Shown here: piece after piece, positions 42,488 to 51,434 of the stretch
Layout of the letters: each line of letters starts with the position of its first letter
Numbering within the stretch: position 1 is the stretch's first letter
Assembly: GCA_964651475.1 (NCBI GenBank)
Contig: CAZYXV010000006.1
Span: 97,594 to 161,593, forward strand
Length of the DNA stretch: 64,000 nt
Direction of reading: 5' to 3'
DNA from: JBGSMF01 sp964651475
Lineage (GTDB): Bacteria; Chloroflexota; Anaerolineae; Fen-1058
Made by a program: the position numbers and the translations under genes
The notes under the pieces: generated by a model
Database searches by the model: none
What the model was told of the DNA's origin: nothing
Seen by the model: the letters and a program-made list of their open reading frames with translations, nothing else

Positions 42488-42743
42488 GTCCCTTCACATT
42501 TGCCAGACGCTGCAACTTGGCGCGCAACCTGGCCCAGTGGATTTTGTCTTGCTCAAGGGAGATTTGTTCTCCATCTGGCGCGAGGTCTTGTGCCAGACTG
42601 CAAAGCTCAAAAAACTGCGTCAGGCCTTCTTCAACGCCTAATCTTGCCAACTCGCGCTGTTGTTCTGTGGATTCCCAGATATTAAAGCGCCGATAGCCAT
42701 CCAGAGTCTCGCGCAGGGTGGGGTGAATTTTTTGCGTTGCCAC
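42468..42743 (-). CDS. Small partner of the AbiEii-like nucleotidyltransferase
   Basis: The 91-residue product is charged and helical, with LRETLDGYRRFNIWE and a basic tail KGRAKKTR. No known domain is recognised. It overlaps the nucleotidyltransferase by 20 bases and starts one base after the dynamin-like gene stop. Size, position and coupling suggest an antitoxin or regulatory subunit, which is inference only. Confidence 0.6.
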   Translation of the reverse strand: MATQKIHPTLRETLDGYRRFNIWESTEQQRELARLGVEEGLTQFFELCSLAQDLAPDGEQISLEQDKIHWARLRAKLQRLANVKGRAKKTR

Positions 42744-42744
42744 T

Positions 42745-44469
42745 TCACATCCCCTCTACTTGCGCCCGGATTGCCTCCACCTGCCCCTTGATCGCCGCCA
42801 GCTTGCCGTGCGATTCTTCCAGCCGGGAGCGTTCGGCGCGGATAAAGCGCGTGTACGGCGCCACAGCCTCGGCCAGGCGGCTCAGGCTGCGCGCCAGTTC
42901 TTTTTCAAATTGCGTCGTCAGGTTGGCGGTGAGTTTTTGGCGCAGCGCGTTGATTTGCTGGCGCAGTTGTTCTTTGGCCTGATTGCGGCGGGCGGGTATG
43001 ACCAGCAATCCCAGCGCGGTGATGGTGGCGCCCAGCACCACGCCTGTGATGTCCCACATGGTGGACGAGATAGCCGCCACGACCACCGCGCCCAGCCCCG
43101 CGCCGCTCAGCCCTACCAGGCTCGTTTCGGCCACCGCCTGCTGGGCGATGAGGGCCAGCTTTTCAGCCTCGGCCTCGCGGTCATAGCTTTCAATCGCTTC
43201 TTTTGCGGCGTGGCCCACGCTATCCAACAGGCGGCTGCGGTCGTATTCGAACTGGCCGCCCATTAGCCCGACGATGCGCCCGGCGTGCTCCGTCTTGCGC
43301 TGTTCCAGGTGCGCCGTCACCGCCTGCCATTGCCGCAGGTCTTGATCCACCAGCCAGTCAATCAACTCGCCGATGCTGCGCTCGATTTGCTGCGGCGTGT
43401 CGGCCACCACGTGCTCCACGTAGGCGCGCTTGATGCGTTCCGTCTGTATCAGCTCCCAGATGCGCGTCAGGCGCATGGTTTCGTCGAAATAAGCCGCGCC
43501 TCGGTTTTCGAGCGCGTACAGCAAATTGTCCACCTCGCTCAAGCGATAGCGAAAGTCGCGCCCCATGTCGCCCTTGTACACGTCCGTCTGCCGCTCCACG
43601 TCGTCAATCAGCGCGGTGTCTGCTTTGAGCGCGTCTTGCTGCGCTGTGAGCGCTTCTGTGTAATGCTCGATCAGGCGCAATCCCACTCCCAGCGGGCTGG
43701 CCAGCTTGAGCTTGATCCGTTCGGTTTCGTCGAGCGTTTGCTTGATATAATGTTCCAGCGGCTCAAAGCGGCTGACGCTCCACAGCATCGCGTCGCCTTG
43801 CTTGGCGCGCAGGGCCAGCTTGACTGAGACGGGATAGACCTGGGGGGTGACGTTGAGCAAGGCCCGCGCGTTATCTGTGACAAATGCCGTCACCTGCTCC
43901 ACTTGGGCCGTTTCCAGGATGTCAATCTTGTTGATGATAAAGACAATCTTTTTGCCCCAGCTCTTAATCTTTTCCAAAAAGGCGCGCTCGCTTTCGGTAA
44001 AGGGGCGGTCGGCGGAGGTGATGAACAGCACCAGGTCAGCGCGCGGCACAAACTGCGAGGTGATCGCTTCGTGTTCGCGGATGATGGCGTTGGTGCCGGG
44101 CGTGTCTACAATGGCAATGTTGCGGAGAACCTCGGCCGGAAAGGTTTGTACCCACGCGCCGTCTTGCACGCTGCGGGACGCAGTGTCGCCGTGGCGTAAA
44201 ATGTGGATCATGGTGGTGGTGGGCGTCACGCCCTCGTCCAACAACGGCTGCCCGAGCAGGGCGTTGATGAAAGCCGATTTGCCGGCGTTGAACTCGCCGA
44301 CAATCACCAACAAGAATAACTCGTCAAGCTGGTGGAGCGAATCGGCCAGGGCTTGTTGATCTTCGGGCGCGGCGCTCAGTTGTGAAAGCAGCACGCGCAA
44401 ATTGCCCAAGACGCTGCGCTCTTGCTTGAGCATATCTTCTTGGAATTCGGATAGAATAGCCTTTAGCAT
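42745..44469 (-). CDS. Dynamin-like GTPase
   Basis: The 574-residue product starts at ATG 44469 with AGGAGAT upstream; a 26-residue upstream extension has no such site. It shows the GTPase motifs in order: G1 GEFNAGKSA, G2 Thr in GVTPTTTMIH, G3 VDTPGTN and G4 INKID. A long helical region follows. A hydrophobic hairpin (VGLSGAGLGAVVVAAI to ALGLLVIPA) near residues 455-500 is followed by a C-terminal coiled coil, the layout of membrane-remodelling bacterial dynamins. Some relatives protect against phage or membrane damage. It heads the minus-strand run that includes the toxin-like pair and an nSTAND sensor. Confidence 0.87.
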   Translation of the reverse strand: MLKAILSEFQEDMLKQERSVLGNLRVLLSQLSAAPEDQQALADSLHQLDELFLLVIVGEFNAGKSAFINALLGQPLLDEGVTPTTTMIHILRHGDTASRSVQDGAWVQTFPAEVLRNIAIVDTPGTNAIIREHEAITSQFVPRADLVLFITSADRPFTESERAFLEKIKSWGKKIVFIINKIDILETAQVEQVTAFVTDNARALLNVTPQVYPVSVKLALRAKQGDAMLWSVSRFEPLEHYIKQTLDETERIKLKLASPLGVGLRLIEHYTEALTAQQDALKADTALIDDVERQTDVYKGDMGRDFRYRLSEVDNLLYALENRGAAYFDETMRLTRIWELIQTERIKRAYVEHVVADTPQQIERSIGELIDWLVDQDLRQWQAVTAHLEQRKTEHAGRIVGLMGGQFEYDRSRLLDSVGHAAKEAIESYDREAEAEKLALIAQQAVAETSLVGLSGAGLGAVVVAAISSTMWDITGVVLGATITALGLLVIPARRNQAKEQLRQQINALRQKLTANLTTQFEKELARSLSRLAEAVAPYTRFIRAERSRLEESHGKLAAIKGQVEAIRAQVEGM

Positions 44470-44649
44470 GTTGGGTGATCTCCTGAAAGTTCCATACCAA
44501 TAAAACCAGGCGCCCCTATTTTGCAGGCGAGTATGTGTAGGGCGCACAATTCATGATACCACAGGATGTGTCTTGGCGCATCTCCCTTGCCGTTGCCAGA
44601 CGGGCTGACTTGATATAAAATTGGTATATTCTCAATAATCCGGGGTAGT

Positions 44650-44698
44650 GGCAGGGCTTGCCCCTGCCCTCATATGGGCGACCGCAAGAGTCGCCCAT
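44650..44698. repeat. Two adjacent palindromes of the GGCAGGG and GGGCGAC types
   Basis: GGCAGGGCTTGCCCCTGCC (44650-44668) and ATGGGCGAC with GTCGCCCAT (44674-44698) are hairpins lying between divergent genes. The first belongs to the same family as the copies at 12858 and 13431. Confidence 0.75.
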
Positions 44699-44750
44699 AC
44701 ATTTTGAGATGATACTAAAATTGTTTATATCCCTTGATAAGGAGGTCACA

Positions 44751-45542
44751 GTGCGTATTCGATTGCCCGATTTTTCGCTCGAGTTTGAGGAGCGGGGGAG
44801 TGGAACGCCGCTGCTGTTCATCCACGGCTATCCGCTCAACCGAACGTTGTGGACGCCGCAACTCGAGGCGCTCTCTGGCGCGTTGCGTCTGATCGCGCCC
44901 GATTTGCGCGGCCACGGACAATCCGATTCCATGCCGGCCCCATACACCATGGAGATGTTGGCCGACGATTGCTGCGCGCTGCTCGACGCGATGGGTGTGA
45001 CGCAGCCGGTGATTGTGTGTGGCCTTTCGATGGGCGGTTACGTAACGTTTGCATTTTACCGCAAGTATGCGGCGCGCGTGGCCGGCCTGATCCTGGCCGC
45101 CACCCGTCCAGGCCCCGATTCGCCGCAAGGCAAGACTGCTCGCGCCCAGGCCATCGAGTTGGCGCGCGAACGCGGCGCGGCCGCCATTGCCTCGGCGATG
45201 CTGCCCAAGATGTTCTCGCCGCAGGCGTACACGGCCAGACCAGAATTGGTCGAGCAGCTCAGGCGCATCATGGAAAGCACATCGGTTGAAGGAATCGTGG
45301 GCGATTTGATGGGAATGATGGAGCGGCCCGATTCGACGCCGACACTGGCGCAGATTGATGCGCCCACGCTCGTCTTGCACGGCGCGGACGACCAGCTCAT
45401 CCCGTTGCAAGAAGCGGATGCGATGAATGCTGGCATCAGGCGTTCGCGCTTGCGCGTCTTGCCGGGCGCGGGCCATTTGCTCAACCTCGAACAGCCCGAG
45501 ATGTTTAACGACGCCGTGCGCAAATTTATCCATTCACTGTAA
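44751..45542 (+). CDS. Alpha/beta hydrolase
   Basis: The 263-residue product starts at GTG 44751, directly after AAGGAGGT; upstream in-frame ATGs run through palindromic repeats. It shows an oxyanion HGYPLN, the nucleophile elbow GLSMGGYV, the acid in HGADDQLIP and the His in GAGHLLNLEQP, a complete Ser-Asp-His triad. The length is typical of this fold. The closest known groups are esterases and 3-oxoadipate enol-lactonase-like hydrolases, but the substrate cannot be read. It is a single gene, divergent from the dynamin-like GTPase and convergent with the next. Confidence 0.88.
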   Translation: MRIRLPDFSLEFEERGSGTPLLFIHGYPLNRTLWTPQLEALSGALRLIAPDLRGHGQSDSMPAPYTMEMLADDCCALLDAMGVTQPVIVCGLSMGGYVTFAFYRKYAARVAGLILAATRPGPDSPQGKTARAQAIELARERGAAAIASAMLPKMFSPQAYTARPELVEQLRRIMESTSVEGIVGDLMGMMERPDSTPTLAQIDAPTLVLHGADDQLIPLQEADAMNAGIRRSRLRVLPGAGHLLNLEQPEMFNDAVRKFIHSL

Positions 45543-45875
45543 CTACTCGGCCTCGCTCGCCGCACCGGGGCCGGAGAGGCGTCGCCTCTCCGACAGGTCG
45601 CTAGATATGTTTTTGTCGAATACCCCTTCAAATACCCGCTCAACCATCTGTGTCACACCCTGCGCCGCGCCAACAATCATCCCGCCAATGATTCCTGCAA
45701 TCATTCCGGCGGTTGCGCCAACCATTCCACTCTCAATCACGCCGACCGTTACTGCGCCGGCTATCGCCCCGGCGATTGGACCATAAATTAGGGCCTCAAT
45801 CAATTCGTCGCTCCCTCCAGGCGCCCCCCTAGATATCAAGGCAAATGGTGAAACAATTTCATATTCCTTATGCAA
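45543..45875 (-). CDS. Glycine-zipper-like small membrane protein
   Basis: The 110-residue ORF has a Gly/Ala-rich hydrophobic core (IAGAIAGAVTVGVIESGMVG, then ATAGMIAGIIGGMIVGAA) with glycine-zipper spacing, suggesting membrane insertion or oligomerisation. The start would be TTG 45875 without a clear ribosome-binding site. The last ~20 residues are encoded by a palindromic repeat (GGAGAGGCGTCGCCTCTCC). A neighbouring MITE-like element lies 13 bases upstream. It may be a real small gene or a decayed one. Confidence 0.45.
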   Translation of the reverse strand: MHKEYEIVSPFALISRGAPGGSDELIEALIYGPIAGAIAGAVTVGVIESGMVGATAGMIAGIIGGMIVGAAQGVTQMVERVFEGVFDKNISSDLSERRRLSGPGAASEAE

Positions 45876-45888
45876 GTGTGTGGTGTTG

Positions 45889-46023
45889 CATCAGTGTCAA
45901 CTTGAGGCATTCTGAGCTGTTCTGATCTCACAAAGCCTGCCGAAGGGCGCTCTCCACGCACGGTCCGACGGCTCGACTGAACTCACTCGAGTCAGGCTCA
46001 CTGTGCTAAAATTGACGCCAATG
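45889..46023. repeat. MITE-like element, copy A
   Basis: The left end CATCAGTGTCAACTTGAG matches the inverted repeat CATTAGTGTCAACTTGAG at one mismatch; the right end (CTAAAATTGACGCCAATG) is more decayed. The inner part has inverted CCGACGGCTCGACTGA-type segments shared with copies B (49533) and C (63680). It lies directly upstream of the AT-richer cassette. Confidence 0.75.
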
Positions 46024-46092
46024 GTGACAAAAAGGAAACTTGTGATATTATAACCTAAACACAGAGCAATACAATCATCTCAAGGCAAACTC

Positions 46093-48510
46093 ATGAAAGA
46101 CATAACGATAAAGGGCGCGCGCGTACACAATCTCAAGGGCATAGATATTTCCATCCCAAAGAACAAGCTCGTTGTGGTAACGGGCGTAAGCGGGTCAGGC
46201 AAATCCAGCCTTGTGTTCGACATTGTGTTTGAGCAAGGCCGCAAGCAATACCTGCAATCATTAGGCATGCTTTCAGGTATAACGGACGAGGACAAGTTTG
46301 ATAGCATATCGGGCATAGGCCCTGCAATAGCAGTGCAGCAGAGCATTATACGCCAGAGCAATCCGCGCTCAACGGTGGGCACCAAGACCAACATACTGGG
46401 CCTGCTTGGAGTGTTGTATGCAAGTGATGGCATCATGTCCTGCTCCTTGTGCGGGACCCCGCTAGATGAAAACCTGGTTTGCGGGAAATGCGGGAATACA
46501 GAAGAGCGATTGGGCGCCAGCTATTTTTCCTTTAATGCGCCGAACGGGATGTGCCTGAAATGCTCCGGGCGCGGGGCATACTTTGAGATGAATCTGGACA
46601 GGTTGATCCCGGATGACCGCGTTGCTCTTGGACAGATTTTTGATCGTATCGAGATTATGCCCTACTTTTATAAAAAGTTTGCTGATTATGTAACTGTGCC
46701 GTTTTCGCAGATACCTGACGAGGTGAAAGAAGAGATACTCTATGGTCATACGGTCAATAATAAATATCAAAAGCGCAGCCTGAGCCTATCAAGAATTTTG
46801 CTAGGCCGTGTTCTCAGGGGCAGAGATACGGCCGGTGTTGCCGCCATGTCCGTATGCTCGGATTGCCGCGGCTCGCGTATCGGCGAAGAAGGCCGCCGCG
46901 TACTTTTGAACGGCAAGAATATTGGGGAACTGGGCAGGATGACGATTGCTGAAATGCAGAGCTTTTTAAAAGCTCTGCCGGCGCAAAAAAAGCTAACCCC
47001 GTTCGGGAAAAACCTGCTTGATGAAATCCTGCGCAAAACCCATCATTTGATCAAAATCCGCCTGGGGCACCTGACCCTCTACAGAGAGATGCCAACCCTC
47101 TCCGGCGGCGAGATACAACGGCTCTTTCTTACTTCTCACCTGGAGTCTGGCATGGATTCCCTCATCTATATACTCGACGAACCCACGATGGGGCTGCACG
47201 AATCGGAAAAAACCGAACTATTGAGATCAATCCGCGCGCTCAAGGAATTGGGGAATACAGTCATCGTGGTGGAGCATGACCGAAACACGATTGAAATGGC
47301 CGAACATATCATTGACATTGGCCCCAAAGCCGGCATAGAAGGCGGTCAAATTGTATACCAGGGTGATTTTGCCGGCTTGCTTCAATGCAAAGACTCCATA
47401 ACCGGGCGCTACCTGGCAGATAGAATGGCAACGACTGTCAGGATGGCGAATCGAAATACAGTGATAGATGGTTCCACTCCCCATTTAACAATCCGCGACG
47501 CAAGGACCAACAATCTAAAGGATGTGACGGTGTCCTTTCCCCTGGGATCGCTTGTAGGGGTTGCCGGCGTATCAGGAAGCGGCAAGAGCTCGCTTGTTTC
47601 GGACACACTGATTCCCCTCCTGAAAGCATATTCCCACGATCAATGGGAGAACGGGGAAGCGGATATGAATGAAGGTGATGGCGACGATGAGGTGGAATCC
47701 GTTGTGCTTGAGACAGAAGCGGACAAGCTGGAAGGTATGGATTATCTCTCAGGATTCGCCGAGGTTTCCCAGTCGCCCATCGGCAGGCACCAGAACTCGA
47801 ATCCGGCGTCCTACACTGGCATCTGGGATAAAATCCGTAGTGTTTTTGCCAGGCAGCCGGAAGCTGTCCAGAAAGGATACTCGCCAGGATTTTTTTCCTT
47901 TAATTCCAAGGGCGCCTGCACAGTATGTAAGGGCAGCGGGCAAGAGAGTATCTGGCTGGGTGGAGATTTCTTTGTCCACCATACGTGCCGGGAGTGTCAC
48001 GGGAAAAGGTATCATGATGAGGCGCTTGCAATCAAATATAAAGGCAAGAGCATTGCTGATGTCCTTGAAATGCGGGTATCAGAAGCGGTCAATTTTTTCA
48101 ATGATCATTTTGGAATTATGGCTATTCTAAAGGTCATGGAATGGATTGGGATGGGATATATTGGACTGGGCCAACCTGCCCCTAGCCTGAGCGGCGGCGA
48201 AGCCCAGAGGATCAAGCTGGCGAAAGAGATAGGCAGGCGGCGGAAAGGCAATATCTTGTACGTGTTGGACGAACCCACTACCGGCCTCAGCCTGTACGAC
48301 ACGGCCAAGCTCATTCAACTCTTGGACGAGCTGGTTGCCAAGGGCAACTCGGTCATTGTCATCGAGCATGATCCACTCGTTTTATCATCCTGCGACTGGA
48401 TCATTGAGCTCGGGCCGGGGGCAGGGGCGGAGGGAGGCCGGATCATTGCCGAAGGTTCGCCCCAGGCCTTGAAACACAATCCTAGATCGGTAACGGGCAG
48501 GTATCTATGA
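46093..48510 (+). CDS. UvrA-like ABC ATPase (UvrA2-type)
   Basis: The 805-residue product has the UvrA layout: Walker A GVSGSGKSSL (near residue 32), a Cys zinc site (CSLCGTPLDENLVCGKCG), a signature LSGGEIQRL, Walker B YILDEPTMGL, then a second Walker A GVSGSGKSSL, zinc site (CTVCKGSG with CRECHGKR), LSGGEAQRIKLA and YVLDEPTTGL. It is shorter than classical UvrA (about 940) and resembles UvrA2 or resistance-type paralogues. A repair role is less likely than protection from a DNA-binding or ribosome-directed compound. The base composition is AT-richer than neighbours, and the gene is coupled (ATGA) to a serine hydrolase. Horizontal acquisition is likely. Confidence 0.85.
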   Translation: MKDITIKGARVHNLKGIDISIPKNKLVVVTGVSGSGKSSLVFDIVFEQGRKQYLQSLGMLSGITDEDKFDSISGIGPAIAVQQSIIRQSNPRSTVGTKTNILGLLGVLYASDGIMSCSLCGTPLDENLVCGKCGNTEERLGASYFSFNAPNGMCLKCSGRGAYFEMNLDRLIPDDRVALGQIFDRIEIMPYFYKKFADYVTVPFSQIPDEVKEEILYGHTVNNKYQKRSLSLSRILLGRVLRGRDTAGVAAMSVCSDCRGSRIGEEGRRVLLNGKNIGELGRMTIAEMQSFLKALPAQKKLTPFGKNLLDEILRKTHHLIKIRLGHLTLYREMPTLSGGEIQRLFLTSHLESGMDSLIYILDEPTMGLHESEKTELLRSIRALKELGNTVIVVEHDRNTIEMAEHIIDIGPKAGIEGGQIVYQGDFAGLLQCKDSITGRYLADRMATTVRMANRNTVIDGSTPHLTIRDARTNNLKDVTVSFPLGSLVGVAGVSGSGKSSLVSDTLIPLLKAYSHDQWENGEADMNEGDGDDEVESVVLETEADKLEGMDYLSGFAEVSQSPIGRHQNSNPASYTGIWDKIRSVFARQPEAVQKGYSPGFFSFNSKGACTVCKGSGQESIWLGGDFFVHHTCRECHGKRYHDEALAIKYKGKSIADVLEMRVSEAVNFFNDHFGIMAILKVMEWIGMGYIGLGQPAPSLSGGEAQRIKLAKEIGRRRKGNILYVLDEPTTGLSLYDTAKLIQLLDELVAKGNSVIVIEHDPLVLSSCDWIIELGPGAGAEGGRIIAEGSPQALKHNPRSVTGRYL

Positions 48511-49559
48511 TGCAAAGAGATTACTGGCCCACCCAGGAATGGCGGACTGCGGAGCCGGAATCTGTGGGCATGTGTCTGGACAAGCTGCTTGAACTGGACA
48601 AGGCCTTAAACGCCCAGTACAGAAGCATCAATGGGATAGTGATAGCAAGGAATGGTTATATTGTCTTTGAAAGATATCATGACGGCTTTGACGCTGATGA
48701 TACCCATCCAGTAGCCTCTGTGACGAAAAGTTTCACATCAGCCCTGATCGGCATTGCCATTGACGCAGGATACATCAGGGGTGTAGATCAGATAGTATTG
48801 GATTTTTTCCCGGAGTATATTCCCGGCGCCAGTGATATACAGAAACGCGCCATCAGCATAAGGCATCTTCTTACTATGACGGCGCCATTTGCATGGAAAA
48901 CAGGAAAGGGGCGCGAACCGCTGGATAGACTGCGAAGACAGCGGAACTGGGTCAAGTTTATCCTTGACATGTTGGGCCGAAACGGGCAGCTTGGGAAATT
49001 TCAGTATAGCAGCGCGGCTTCTCATTTGCTTTCAGCCATCATAACGCGCGCCACAGGTATGTGCGCCCGCGAGTTTGCAAATGAGCGTCTGTTCCGTCCT
49101 CTCGGAATGAAGCCAATACCAGATCACGACATGAAATCATTCTTGGCAGATAATGTTTTTGGGGAAAATGCAACTGGATGGATCAAAGATCCGCAGGGCA
49201 ACAGCATCGGGGGATGGGGGCTGTGCATAACTCCCCGGGATATGGCCCGTTTCGGATTTCTGTATCTAAACCTCGGTACTTGGGACAACAACCAGATCGT
49301 TTCAGAAACGTGGGTGAATGAATCAACAGCGCCGAATTCTAATGGATACGGTTATCAGTGGTGGTTAAAGGAAACAGCCTATTCAGCGTCAGGCTATGGC
49401 GGCAATCATATCTTTTGCGTTCCGGGAAATGACCTGGTCGTAGCAATCGCTTCAAAACTGGCCGGAAGGTCGCGCGATCGTTGGCTGCTGCTCAATGAGT
49501 ATGTTTTACCTGCGATTAAGGACAAGTCAAACCATTGGTGTCAACTTGAGGCAGCCTGA
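48507..49559 (+). CDS. Serine hydrolase of the beta-lactamase/class C PBP family
   Basis: The 350-residue product has the S-x-x-K motif in SVTKSFTSAL (near residue 73), a Y-x-S motif in FQYSSAASHLL, and GYGGNHIF near the third-motif position. These define the class C beta-lactamase/EstB-like fold. No signal peptide is seen, so it is probably cytoplasmic and an esterase or amidase rather than a true beta-lactamase. It overlaps the UvrA-like gene by four bases. Its last six codons and stop lie inside MITE-like copy B, so the element's insertion redefined the C-terminus (CQLEAA). Codon use is AT-richer than neighbours. Confidence 0.85.
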   Translation: MMQRDYWPTQEWRTAEPESVGMCLDKLLELDKALNAQYRSINGIVIARNGYIVFERYHDGFDADDTHPVASVTKSFTSALIGIAIDAGYIRGVDQIVLDFFPEYIPGASDIQKRAISIRHLLTMTAPFAWKTGKGREPLDRLRRQRNWVKFILDMLGRNGQLGKFQYSSAASHLLSAIITRATGMCAREFANERLFRPLGMKPIPDHDMKSFLADNVFGENATGWIKDPQGNSIGGWGLCITPRDMARFGFLYLNLGTWDNNQIVSETWVNESTAPNSNGYGYQWWLKETAYSASGYGGNHIFCVPGNDLVVAIASKLAGRSRDRWLLLNEYVLPAIKDKSNHWCQLEAA

Positions 49560-49648
49560 GCCTGTCGAAGGCTGCTCCGCAAGCACGGTTCGACGGCTCG
49601 ACTGAGCTCGCCGAAGTCAAGCTCACTGTGCTCAAGTTGACACTAATG
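49533..49648. repeat. MITE-like element, copy B
   Basis: The 18-base ends CATTGGTGTCAACTTGAG and CTCAAGTTGACACTAATG are inverted repeats with one mismatch. Inside are GCCTGAGCCTGTCGAAGGC and GTTCGACGGCTCGACTGAGC. It is in the same orientation as copies A and C and contains the stop codon of the serine hydrolase. Confidence 0.88.
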
Positions 49649-49680
49649 AAGTCAAACGCACTAAAATAAAGGAGGCATGT

Positions 49681-50163
49681 GTGGAGATTAGACTGGTCAG
49701 TATAGACAAGCCCGAAGAGATTAACTTTATCTTGGGGCAAACCCACTTTATCAAAAGTGTTGAGGACATTTACGAAGCCGTTGTCTCGTCGGTGCCGGGC
49801 GCCAAGTTTGGCGTGGCCTTTTGCGAGGCTTCCGGCGCGGCGCTGGTGCGGGCCGACGGCACCGATGCCGAAATGATCGAGCTGGCTAAAAAGAACGCGC
49901 TGGCGCTTTCGGCGGGGCACAGCTTTATTATTTTCCTGCAGGGGCTGTTTCCCGTCAACGTGCTGAATGCCATCAAGATGGTGCCCGAAGTCTGCCGCAT
50001 CTTTTGCGCCACGGCTAACCCCACCCAGGTGGTGCTGGCCGAAAGCGAGCAAGGGCGGGGCATTTTGGGCGTGATTGATGGGGTGCTCACCAAGGGCATC
50101 GAGGATGAAGCGGGCATTGCCTGGCGCCACGACTTTCTTCGCAAGATCGGCTACAAGCGTTAA
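49681..50163 (+). CDS. Adenosine-specific kinase family protein
   Basis: The 160-residue product is full length for the archaeal-bacterial adenosine-specific kinase family. It has FGVAFCEASGAALVRADG, a middle SAGHSFIIFLQGLFPVN, VPEVCRIFCATANP and GRGILGVIDGV as in that family, whose founding structure was an archaeal trimer. Adenosine kinase activity in this organism is an inference. The GTG/ATG start at 49681 is preceded by AAAGGAGG. The upstream MITE-like copy ends 32 bases before it. The gene faces the sigma factor gene across a bidirectional hairpin. Confidence 0.88.
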   Translation: MEIRLVSIDKPEEINFILGQTHFIKSVEDIYEAVVSSVPGAKFGVAFCEASGAALVRADGTDAEMIELAKKNALALSAGHSFIIFLQGLFPVNVLNAIKMVPEVCRIFCATANPTQVVLAESEQGRGILGVIDGVLTKGIEDEAGIAWRHDFLRKIGYKR

Positions 50164-50172
50164 CGGTAAAAA

Positions 50173-50207
50173 AAGAAACCAGGTTTTTCTGAAAAACCTG
50201 GTTTCTT
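50173..50207. terminator. Bidirectional terminator hairpin of the AGAAACCAGG family
   Basis: AAGAAACCAGGTTTTTC and its exact reverse complement face each other almost without a loop, with A-rich and T-rich flanks, between convergent genes. The same family occurs in frame inside the nSTAND gene at 32870. Confidence 0.75.
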
Positions 50208-50215
50208 GGTCGTCG

Positions 50216-51391
50216 TCAGCGCAAATAGTCTTTGAGCCGGCGCGCGTGAGTGGGATGGCGCAGACGGCTGAGCGCCTGGGCTTCGATCTGGCGCACGCGC
50301 TCGCGTGTGACGCCCAGCTTTTTGCCCACTTCTTCCAGCGTGTAACTTTCACCATCTACCAGCCCGTAGCGCAGTTGCAAGATGCGCACCTCGCGCGGCG
50401 GCAGCGCGCCTAAAATCTCTTGGATCGTTTCCTGGAGCATGTTGTGCGTGACGGCCTCGGCCGGCACGGTCGCCTCTTGATCCTCGATAAAGTCGCCCAG
50501 CACGCTGTCTTCGTCCTCGTCGGTGGGCGTCTCCAGGCTGAGCGGGCGGCGCGCCACCTGGATCATTTGCTCGGCCTTTTTGAGCGGCACGTTGAGCGCC
50601 TCGGCCAATTCCTCCGGCGTTGGCTCGCGCCCCAGCTCTTGCGTGAGTTGGTGGCTCACGCGAATCAGCCGGTTGATCTGATCGCCCATGTGCACCGGCA
50701 CGCGGATCGTGCGGCCCTGGTCGGCAATCGCGCGCGTCACGGCCTGCCGAATCCACCACGTCGCGTAGGTGCTGAACTTGTGGCCGCGCCGGTAGTCGAA
50801 CTTGCGCGCGGCGCGAATCAGGCCAATGTTGCCTTCCTGGATCAGGTCGAGGAAAGGCACGCCGCGCCCGATGTATTTTTTGGCCACGCTGATGACCAGG
50901 CGCGAATTGGCCGTAATCAGGTGTTCGCGCGCGGCCTGGCCGTCGCGCCAGACGTCTTTGAGCCGGTATTGCGCGTCGGGGTTGAGCTTAGCCACCTGCG
51001 CCAGCCGTTTTTGGGCGTTTTTGCCGCGCTCGATGCGCTTGGCGAGCGTGACTTCTTCTTCCGCCGTCAGCAGCGGGATGCGCCCGATTTCTTTGAGATA
51101 CAAGCCAACCGTGTCATCCGTCTCGATAGCCGCCAGCGCGTCTTCGTCCAATTCGTCGCCGAGTGCGCTTTCTTCTTCTTCGCTTTCTTCTTCGGGCGGC
51201 TCGCCGATTTCGATGCCGGTTTCCATGAGCATGCCAAATACTTCGTCCAGCCGGTCCAGGTCGTTTTCCGCCTCAGGAAACACCGCCATGATCTCGTCAA
51301 GCGTGACGTAGCCACGCTCGCGGCCAATGACAACCAGTTGCTCTTCGTTTATGGTTTCTTCACTTAGGGTCGTGCTGTCCAGAACCGTCAA
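50216..51391 (-). CDS. rpoD: RpoD-type sigma factor
   Basis: The 391-residue product is a primary-type sigma70 factor. It contains region 1.2 (TVGLYLKEIGRIPLL), region 2 (PFLDLIQEGNIGLIRAARKF, then KFSTYATWWIRQAVTRAI), region 3 and region 4 with LPPREVRILQLRYGL, LEEVGKKLGVTRERVRQIE and RLKDYLR. Region 1.1 is short and acidic (PPEEESEEEESALGDELDED). I chose TTG 51391, in frame and seven bases after GAGG; the longer reading to 51487 would overlap the neighbouring gene. It may be a second or main vegetative sigma. It follows the Gld-like operon by 43 bases. Confidence 0.93.
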   Translation of the reverse strand: MTVLDSTTLSEETINEEQLVVIGRERGYVTLDEIMAVFPEAENDLDRLDEVFGMLMETGIEIGEPPEEESEEEESALGDELDEDALAAIETDDTVGLYLKEIGRIPLLTAEEEVTLAKRIERGKNAQKRLAQVAKLNPDAQYRLKDVWRDGQAAREHLITANSRLVISVAKKYIGRGVPFLDLIQEGNIGLIRAARKFDYRRGHKFSTYATWWIRQAVTRAIADQGRTIRVPVHMGDQINRLIRVSHQLTQELGREPTPEELAEALNVPLKKAEQMIQVARRPLSLETPTDEDEDSVLGDFIEDQEATVPAEAVTHNMLQETIQEILGALPPREVRILQLRYGLVDGESYTLEEVGKKLGVTRERVRQIEAQALSRLRHPTHARRLKDYLR

Positions 51392-51434
51392 AATAAAACC
51401 TCGTATTAAAGATGTTTCGCCGTCGCGCGATGCA

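Noticed and set aside
46093..48510. Housekeeping uvrA
   Set aside because: It is about 130 residues shorter than classical UvrA, AT-richer, MITE-flanked and coupled to a hydrolase, fitting a UvrA2-type accessory.
45889..49648. Complete insertion sequence around the UvrA-like cassette
   Set aside because: No transposase is encoded; the flanking elements look non-autonomous.
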